Shown piece by piece: positions 61,861 to 64,000 of a stretch of DNA of 64,000 nt. Position numbers and translations under genes: made by a program. The number at the start of each line of letters is the position of its first letter. Within the stretch, counting starts at the first letter, position 1. Source of the DNA: Seohaeicola_A nanhaiensis. Its GTDB lineage: Bacteria > Pseudomonadota > Alphaproteobacteria > Rhodobacterales > Rhodobacteraceae. Where the stretch lies: the NCBI RefSeq assembly GCF_042654245.1, contig NZ_JBHSGI010000005.1, positions 62,001 to 126,000 of the forward strand. Direction: 5' to 3'. The notes under the pieces are model-generated. The model saw nothing but the letters and a program-made list of their open reading frames with translations, had not been told where the DNA came from and ran no database searches.

Positions 61861-62742
61861 ATGCCAGCCACCGGATTTCGGGATCTGCCCCAGATCGAGC
61901 CGGACCGGCCCGTGCTGATCGCGGGGCCCACGGCCTCGGGCAAATCGGCCCTCGCGCTGGCGATCGCCGAGACGCAGGGCGGCGCCATCATCAACGCCGA
62001 CGCCAGCCAGGTCTATGATTGCTGGCGCCTGATCACCGCCCGCCCCTCCCCCGAGGAAGAGGCACGCGCCCCGCATCGTCTCTACGGCCACCTGCCGTGG
62101 AACGCCGTCTACTCCGCCGGCGACTGGCTGCGCGATGTCGTCCCCTTGCTGCGCGGCGACACCCGCCCGATTATCGTCGGCGGCACCGGCCTCTATTTCT
62201 CGGCCCTGACCGAGGGCCTGGCGGCCATTCCCCCGGTGCCCCCCGAGGTGCGCGCCGAGGCCGACGGGCTCGACCTCGACAGCCTGCTGGCCGGTGTCGA
62301 CCCGGCGACGCGCGCCGGGATCGACACTCGCAACCGGGCCCGCGTCCAGCGCGCCTGGGAGGTCGAGCGCGCCACAGGACGGCCGCTGGCCGACTGGCAG
62401 GCCGACACACCGCCCCCCCTCATGGCGCTGGAAAGCGCCCAGGCCCTGGTGCTGGATGCCCCGAAGGACTGGCTCGATCCCCGCATCGCCCGCCGCTTCG
62501 ACCTCATGCTCGACCAGGGCGCGCTGAACGAGGTCGCCGCCATGCGCACGCGCCACGATCCCGCGCTGCCGGCCTTCCGCGCCATCGGCGTGCCCGAGCT
62601 GATGGACCACGTGACCGGCCGGATCACCCTGACCGAGGCGCGAGAGCGCGCGATCGTCGCCACCCGGCAATACGCCAAGCGGCAACGCACGTGGTTCCGG
62701 GCAAGAATGCGCCGATGGCACTGGATCCGTCCGGAATCCTGA
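61861..62742 (+). CDS. miaA: tRNA dimethylallyltransferase MiaA
   Basis: A 293-aa enzyme adding a dimethylallyl group to A37 of tRNAs reading UNN codons. P-loop GPTASGKSALAL, DASQVY, GGTGLYFSAL and the C-terminal TRQYAKRQRTWFR are clear. AGGAG is 5 nt before the ATG. Divergent from pyrH by 105 bp. Confidence 0.96.
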   Translation: MPATGFRDLPQIEPDRPVLIAGPTASGKSALALAIAETQGGAIINADASQVYDCWRLITARPSPEEEARAPHRLYGHLPWNAVYSAGDWLRDVVPLLRGDTRPIIVGGTGLYFSALTEGLAAIPPVPPEVRAEADGLDLDSLLAGVDPATRAGIDTRNRARVQRAWEVERATGRPLADWQADTPPPLMALESAQALVLDAPKDWLDPRIARRFDLMLDQGALNEVAAMRTRHDPALPAFRAIGVPELMDHVTGRITLTEARERAIVATRQYAKRQRTWFRARMRRWHWIRPES

Positions 62743-62822
62743 TCCACACGGGTTGCCATTTCCGGACACCAGGCGCAGGATGGCGCCTCATTCTATCACT
62801 CAAGATTACGGAAAGCGAACAA

Positions 62823-63713
62823 ATGCCCTCACCGGCAGGTGAATCCGCTATCACTCGCGTGACCACGCTGGCCCAGCTCGCCACACGTGGGAGCTGGCAA
62901 CTCGAACTGGCCCACGACCGGCCCCATGCGCTGTTCATCTGGCTGACGCGCGGCCAGGGCCTTGCCCTGATCGACGGCATCCGTCGCGGGATCGGCGCCC
63001 ACAACGCCCTCTATATCCCCGCCGGCGCGCTGATGTCGCTCGACCTCGGGCGGCAGGGCTTCGGCCATGCGCTGACACTCCCCGACACGTCGGGCATGAA
63101 CCTCCCGCAACGCCCGGTGCATCTGCGCCTGCGCGAGGCGCCCGCCCAGATGGAGCTGAACGGCCTGCTGGACTCGATGATGCGCGAACAGGCCGCCGCT
63201 CGCCCGATGCTGGAGACCGCCATGTCGGCCCATGCTGCGCTGGTGGCGGTCTGGCTGCACCGCCAGATGACCCGGCCCGGTCCCGAACTCGTCTCCGACA
63301 CCTCTGCCCACCGCATCCTGCGCGCCTTTGCCGAGCGCATCACCCGGCCCGACAGCGACCACTTCAGCCTGGAGGATCACGCCGCCGCCATCGACGTGAC
63401 GCCGACCCACCTCGCGCGCGTCTGCAAGGCCGAGACCGGCCGCACAGCCGCCACGCTGATCACCGAACGGCGCCTGCATCGCGCCCGTACCCTGTTGGCT
63501 GAAACCGAAATGCCGGTTCAGGACATTGCCCGCAGCCTCGGCTTTGCCAGCGCCGCCTATTTCACCCGCTTCATCCAGCAGCACTGCGGCGCCTCGCCCT
63601 CGGCGCTGCGGCGCGGGCCGGTCCGTCCCACCCTGCAAACGGCAGTCGTCACCAGTGCCCCACAGAAGGCACGTGTCGCTTTTGGCCCAGGAAGTGGCGA
63701 AACCAAACATTGA
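62823..63713 (+). CDS. AraC family transcriptional regulator
   Basis: A 296-aa AraC/XylS protein: N-terminal sensing domain (HALFIWLTRGQGLALIDGIRRG, cupin-like) and two C-terminal helix-turn-helices (SLEDHAAAIDVTPTHLARVCKAETGRTAATLI and VQDIARSLGFASAAYFTRFIQQHCGASPSALRR). Ligand unknown. It lies between miaA and a permease gene that continues outside the window. The 211 bp after it show no clear gene or terminator. Confidence 0.88.
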   Translation: MPSPAGESAITRVTTLAQLATRGSWQLELAHDRPHALFIWLTRGQGLALIDGIRRGIGAHNALYIPAGALMSLDLGRQGFGHALTLPDTSGMNLPQRPVHLRLREAPAQMELNGLLDSMMREQAAARPMLETAMSAHAALVAVWLHRQMTRPGPELVSDTSAHRILRAFAERITRPDSDHFSLEDHAAAIDVTPTHLARVCKAETGRTAATLITERRLHRARTLLAETEMPVQDIARSLGFASAAYFTRFIQQHCGASPSALRRGPVRPTLQTAVVTSAPQKARVAFGPGSGETKH

Positions 63714-63924
63714 CGTCACCGGCAATCTCGTGCCGAATAGGGCATGCGCGAACCGCAAAAGGGGTAGCGGCGATGATGACCGACCGACAATGGCAGGTAG
63801 CGCTTGGCCGCTGGTTTCATCTGGCCATACCCTGACCGGCCTCGCGCGGCGTCGGAAAACGACGGCCGCGCGCCACGAGTGCGCATAACGCACCTGGCCG
63901 GTTCACAGACCAACAGGGGACTCG

Positions 63925-64000
63925 ATGGGACTTTTCATCTTACGGCGAACCGGCGTGATGCTGCTGACCGCGCTCTGCCTGACGTTCATCGTATTCTTCA
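63925..64000 (+). CDS. ABC transporter permease, DppB-like, N terminus (partial)
   Basis: The first 25 residues, MGLFILRRTGVMLLTALCLT and FIVFF, match the start of dipeptide/nickel-type permeases (short basic N terminus then first helix). A GGGGA element precedes the ATG. The gene is cut by the end of the window, so the assignment rests on a short stretch; other binding-protein-dependent permeases are possible. Confidence 0.6.
   Translation, partial: MGLFILRRTGVMLLTALCLTFIVFF

Noticed and set aside
63710..63738. Sigma-70 promoter before the last permease (TTGACG at 63710)
   Set aside because: A good -35-like hexamer, but the -10 position (CCGAAT) is poor.

Overview
The window is a chromosomal stretch of an alphaproteobacterium, almost certainly Rhodobacterales (Rhodobacteraceae / Roseobacter group). 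The reasons are: high GC with strong GC3 bias; a ctrA gene next to a DUF1153 (sciP) gene; an iscR-led suf operon with two cysteine desulfurases; VPLPA-CTERM proteins; LpxI instead of LpxH; a single-cysteine DksA; and short family-typical membrane micro-proteins. I see no rRNA, tRNA, CRISPR array, insertion sequence, prophage or plasmid feature. It reads as a stable core chromosome with a few accessory islands.

Layout. 1-7.8 kb: tail of a Ppx/GppA phosphatase, rlmE, a YihY membrane protein, an HDAC-like deacetylase, and a three-gene translationally coupled AttEFGH-like export unit (ATPase, FtsX-type permease, AttH lipocalin). 7.8-16.1 kb (minus strand): the Fe-S operon iscR - cysteine desulfurase - sufB - DUF486 - ybjQ - sufC - sufD - two YIP1-like membrane proteins - sufS. 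An Irr-box-like palindrome lies upstream, and a second one lies inside an AT-rich islet in the desulfurase gene. 16.1-25.2 kb: alpha/beta hydrolase and HD hydrolase genes, a choice-of-anchor-A VPLPA-type surface protein, NADP isocitrate dehydrogenase, an RTX protein, a class II amidotransferase, an Lrp regulator, an FAD monooxygenase and dksA.

25.4-31.1 kb (plus strand): a MoxR AAA+ ATPase and a CoxE-like VWA protein, separated by an AEC transporter, a GNAT, a DUF2927 lipoprotein and a 55-aa membrane protein, followed by a second VPLPA-CTERM protein. 31.1-40.9 kb: an accessory catabolic block with an amidohydrolase, a complete PotFGHI-like ABC importer, a glutamine-synthetase-like ligase, a PLP aminotransferase and a trans-3-hydroxy-L-proline dehydratase. 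40.9-43.0 kb: an HdeA-like secreted protein, hisI, a degenerate IscU-like scaffold protein, and a 39-aa membrane protein whose 3' region folds into a candidate structured RNA ending in a strong terminator.

43.0-61.8 kb (mostly minus strand): recG-ligA, ctrA and sciP, mnmA on the opposite strand, then the long envelope/lipid cluster pyrH-frr-uppS-cdsA-dxr-rseP-(41-aa protein)-bamA-skp-fabZ-lpxA-lpxI-lpxB. 61.8-64 kb: miaA, an AraC regulator, and the start of a DppB-like permease cut by the window end.

The most interesting items are the regulatory architecture of the suf operon (two Irr-like palindromes, competing hairpins, embedded YIP1 genes), the structured RNA behind the 39-aa gene, the split MoxR/VWA island, and the polyamine/hydroxyproline-type block with a perfect 12-bp palindrome between its divergent genes. 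All function calls come from reading translated sequence and motifs; no database search was run.
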